DNA of 8,570 bases from CADCTB01 sp038214685 (GTDB lineage Bacteria > Actinomycetota > Acidimicrobiia > Acidimicrobiales > AC-14): assembly GCA_038214685.1 (NCBI GenBank), contig JBBQRO010000144.1:1-8570 (forward strand), read 5' to 3'. The notes beneath the pieces are model-generated. The model had not been told where the DNA came from. It made no database searches and saw only the letters and a list, made by a program, of their open reading frames with translations. How positions within the stretch are numbered: position 1 is the first letter of the stretch; each line of letters opens with the position of its first letter. The translations under genes were made by a program, and so were the position numbers. This document shows, piece after piece, positions 6,699 through 8,570 of the stretch.

Positions 6699-8111
6699 CT
6701 ACCCCTTTACCCCGTAGGAGCTGAGGGTGGCGGCGGCGTCGGGAAAGACGGCGGCGGCGGCCCGCACCAGGTCGGGCTGGCGGGCGATGCGGTGGGCATT
6801 GACGGCCACGAAGAGCCGCAGGGCGCAGTCGACCAGGTCCGGGTCGCCCAGGGCGGCGAGAGCCTGGGCCCCCTGCACGTAGACACCGTCGGTGTAGACC
6901 GGGCGCTTGTCGGCCCAGAAGGTCATGGGCTCACCCACGCGGTCCTTGGCTCCGGGAGGGATGACCTGGGCCTTGAAGCGCGCGAGTCGGTCCTCGAAGC
7001 GGGCCTCGGCCCAGCTGGCCAGGCCCTCGTCGAGCCAGGGGTCTTGGCCCTGGTTGTTGCCGACCAGGCCGTAGAACCACTGGTGGCCGACCTCGTGGCT
7101 GGTGACGCCATTGGTGTTCGGGCCCTGCATGACGTGGCCCGGGTACTCGATGCCCCCGCCGAGCTCGGGGGTGACGGCCAGCGTGAACGTGGGCCAGGGG
7201 TAGGCGCCGAAGCGTCGCCCGAAGTCCTCCATCGAGCCGACCACCCGGTCGAGGTAGGCCCTCGCCCCACTGGAGTCCACCGTGCCCCGGTGGATGCCCA
7301 CGGTGACCTGAACGGGTTGGGGAGCCATGGCCACCGCGGACACCGTCTCGAACCGGCCGACCGAGATGGCCACGTCGCGCATCGCCGTCGCGGTGAAGCG
7401 CCCGGGTCGGGCGGGGTCGGGCGTGCCGCTGACCAGGACGTTGAACCCCTCGGGCACGACGACGGTGAGGTCGAAGTCGGCGGTAGGTGCGGTGGAGGCC
7501 TCGGCGAACCCGCCGGCCGGAGGGTCGGTGGCCCACCCCAATCCCGGCTCCCACGGCAGGATCGGGAAGAACGAGCCCAGCCGCATGGCGTCGCCGTTGC
7601 GGGAGATGCGGTCGTTGGCCGCCCCGGGCACCCGCAGCTGCCAGGGCATCTCGACCTCCACCGGCTGGCCGGCCCGGAACGTGGTGCCGGCACCAACCAC
7701 GAGGGTGGTGGGATTTTCCAGCGCGCTGGCCACCGGGCGGCCGGCGATCGTGACCTGACCGGTGTCGAGCCTCGCGGCAGCCGGGGCCGACCGGGGCCCG
7801 TTGGGCCACAGCCGGAAGATCAGACGGTCGGTGTCGATGTCGGGGGTGAACACGACCCGGAGCTGACCGTCGACGGAGCCCTCGGACGGGCGCACGTCGA
7901 CGCTGAGGGTGTACTTGGGACGAGCGGGATCGGGCACGGCCCGGGACGGGATCGCCGGGCAGGCCGGCGTGGTGGCCCGGGCCAGGGAGGTGGTGGTGGT
8001 CGTCGCCGGCGCCGTCGACGAGGTCGGGCGGGCCGCCGTGGGGGAGCTGTCGCCCGACGTGCACCCGGCCAGCAACAGGGCGAGCGCCAGCGCTGCGGCC
8101 CGACCGGTCAT
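6699..8111 (-). CDS. M1-family zinc metallopeptidase, lipoprotein
   Basis: This 470-residue protein begins with a lipoprotein signal peptide (MTGRAAALALALLLAGC, lipobox Cys17). A Thr/Ser/Ala-rich linker follows (about 18-50), so it should be anchored outside the membrane. A beta-rich N-terminal domain (about 65-265) resembles the M1 fold. The catalytic domain carries GGGIEYPG (318-325, equivalent to the GAMEN exopeptidase motif) and HEVGH (339-343), with the third zinc ligand Glu362 exactly 18 residues later (WLDEG). Tyr411 in VYVQGAQAL is the likely transition-state Tyr. The protein stops soon after the catalytic domain and lacks the large helical C-terminal domain of full aminopeptidase N, as in compact M1 members. 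It probably trims peptides outside the cell. It lies upstream of the ABC transporter on the same strand but with a 156-base gap, so an operon is possible, not shown. Confidence 0.93.
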   Translation of the reverse strand: MTGRAAALALALLLAGCTSGDSSPTAARPTSSTAPATTTTTSLARATTPACPAIPSRAVPDPARPKYTLSVDVRPSEGSVDGQLRVVFTPDIDTDRLIFRLWPNGPRSAPAAARLDTGQVTIAGRPVASALENPTTLVVGAGTTFRAGQPVEVEMPWQLRVPGAANDRISRNGDAMRLGSFFPILPWEPGLGWATDPPAGGFAEASTAPTADFDLTVVVPEGFNVLVSGTPDPARPGRFTATAMRDVAISVGRFETVSAVAMAPQPVQVTVGIHRGTVDSSGARAYLDRVVGSMEDFGRRFGAYPWPTFTLAVTPELGGGIEYPGHVMQGPNTNGVTSHEVGHQWFYGLVGNNQGQDPWLDEGLASWAEARFEDRLARFKAQVIPPGAKDRVGEPMTFWADKRPVYTDGVYVQGAQALAALGDPDLVDCALRLFVAVNAHRIARQPDLVRAAAAVFPDAAATLSSYGVKG

Positions 8112-8130
8112 GGAGCCATGGTGCCAGCCG

Positions 8131-8136
8131 TAGGGT
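8131..8136 (+). promoter_or_regulatory. Candidate leaderless -10 box (TAGGGT)
   Basis: TAGGGT fits the TANNNT consensus and ends 7 bases before the GTG at 8144, the spacing expected when transcription begins at the start codon. Only 32 bases separate the two divergent start codons, so both promoters must lie within or overlap the opposing gene. The same bases (agggtgg) could instead serve as a weak ribosome-binding site. Confidence 0.35.
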
Positions 8137-8143
8137 GGTGAGC

Positions 8144-8570
8144 GTGTCGCGCCTGGTCCCCACCTGCGTCTGGAAGGCGTCGCCGGAGTTGCTGCTGGCC
8201 CTCGATGAGCGCTTCGGCGAGCCGGTCGACACCTACGTCAACGGGTCGCAGGTGTGGCTCCGCGACGACGGTCCGGCCGGCGAGGCGATTGAGTGGCGGC
8301 TCCACCCCGTGGCCGGGTACCGCCGCCCGGCCGGCCTGGCCACCGAGGAGGTGTTCGACGTCGTCACCGCCGCGCTGGCCGCAGGCACGGAATCACCGGT
8401 GGCGCTCGACCTGCTGTGGGAGGGTCTCGAAGCCTTCGCCGCCTACGACGACGAGGTGGAGCCGGCCACCCTGGCTGCGGCCTGCACCGCTTCCCTCGGC
8501 GCGCCGCCCGACGCCGCCGGGCTGGCCGACCACGATCTCGTGGCCGACGAGTGGGAGCAGTCGGGAGGGG
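8144..8570 (+). CDS. Hypothetical protein (partial, runs off right edge)
   Basis: The open frame from GTG 8144 reads MSRLVPTCVWKASPELLLALDERFGEPVDTYVNGSQVWL and stays open for 142 codons to the edge, with strong third-position GC. The protein is soluble and acidic, with no signal peptide or membrane segment. It mixes short strands (TYVNGSQVWLRDD, IEWRLHPVAGY) and helices (TEEVFDVVTAALAAG, ALDLLWEGLEAFAAY). I do not recognise a family. In-frame GTGs at 8135 and 8138 are alternative starts. It is divergent from the peptidase gene; shared control is possible but not evident. Confidence 0.75.
   Translation, partial: MSRLVPTCVWKASPELLLALDERFGEPVDTYVNGSQVWLRDDGPAGEAIEWRLHPVAGYRRPAGLATEEVFDVVTAALAAGTESPVALDLLWEGLEAFAAYDDEVEPATLAAACTASLGAPPDAAGLADHDLVADEWEQSGG

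Noticed and set aside
5301..8141. A 946-codon plus-strand open frame spanning the ABC transporter and peptidase genes
   Set aside because: It is antisense to two genes with clear motifs. Its translation is a Gly/His/Glu/Gln/Arg/Val-rich sequence with no domain, as expected when high third-position GC removes stops from the opposite strand.

Overview
The window is very GC-rich DNA. The strong preference for G or C at third codon positions, the family content and a likely leaderless promoter all fit an actinobacterium. I cannot place it further from sequence alone. Almost every gene reads on the minus strand, and no single pathway links them.

Layout. Positions 1-1382 (minus) hold an ECF-type sigma factor fused to a zinc-binding anti-sigma-like motif and a membrane helix. 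The annotated frame stops at 153. A different frame stays open from about 360 to the left edge and encodes a Pro/Thr-rich linker, so the gene probably runs past the window with a one-base frameshift near 336-347. Positions 1383-2043 contain no convincing gene, but they do contain a large imperfect palindrome at 1610-1696. Positions 2044-2430 (minus) encode a YjbR/MmcQ-family protein.

Positions 2433-4306 (minus) are a complete-looking group II intron. It has a GTGCG 5' end, a structured 5' RNA region, a reverse transcriptase/maturase frame broken by one base near 2940, a recognisable domain V and a 3' end in ...CTGACTAC. It sits two bases upstream of the YjbR start codon. The DNA just outside its 5' end (4307 to about 4410) reads as an unidentified minus-strand fragment. 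It abuts the 3' remnant of a plus-strand dienelactone-hydrolase gene (about 4410-4666), so this area looks rearranged.

Positions 4689-6542 (minus) encode a full ABC transporter half-molecule (membrane domain plus ATPase). Positions 6699-8111 (minus) encode a lipoprotein M1-family zinc peptidase. From 8144 a divergent plus-strand gene of unknown function runs off the right edge. The right half (4689-8570) is intact and orderly; the left half holds every broken gene and the mobile element.

I found no CRISPR array, tRNA, rRNA or recognisable defence system. The most useful signals are the membrane-tethered sigma factor with its displaced C-terminus, the intron and its insertion point, and the unexplained palindrome.
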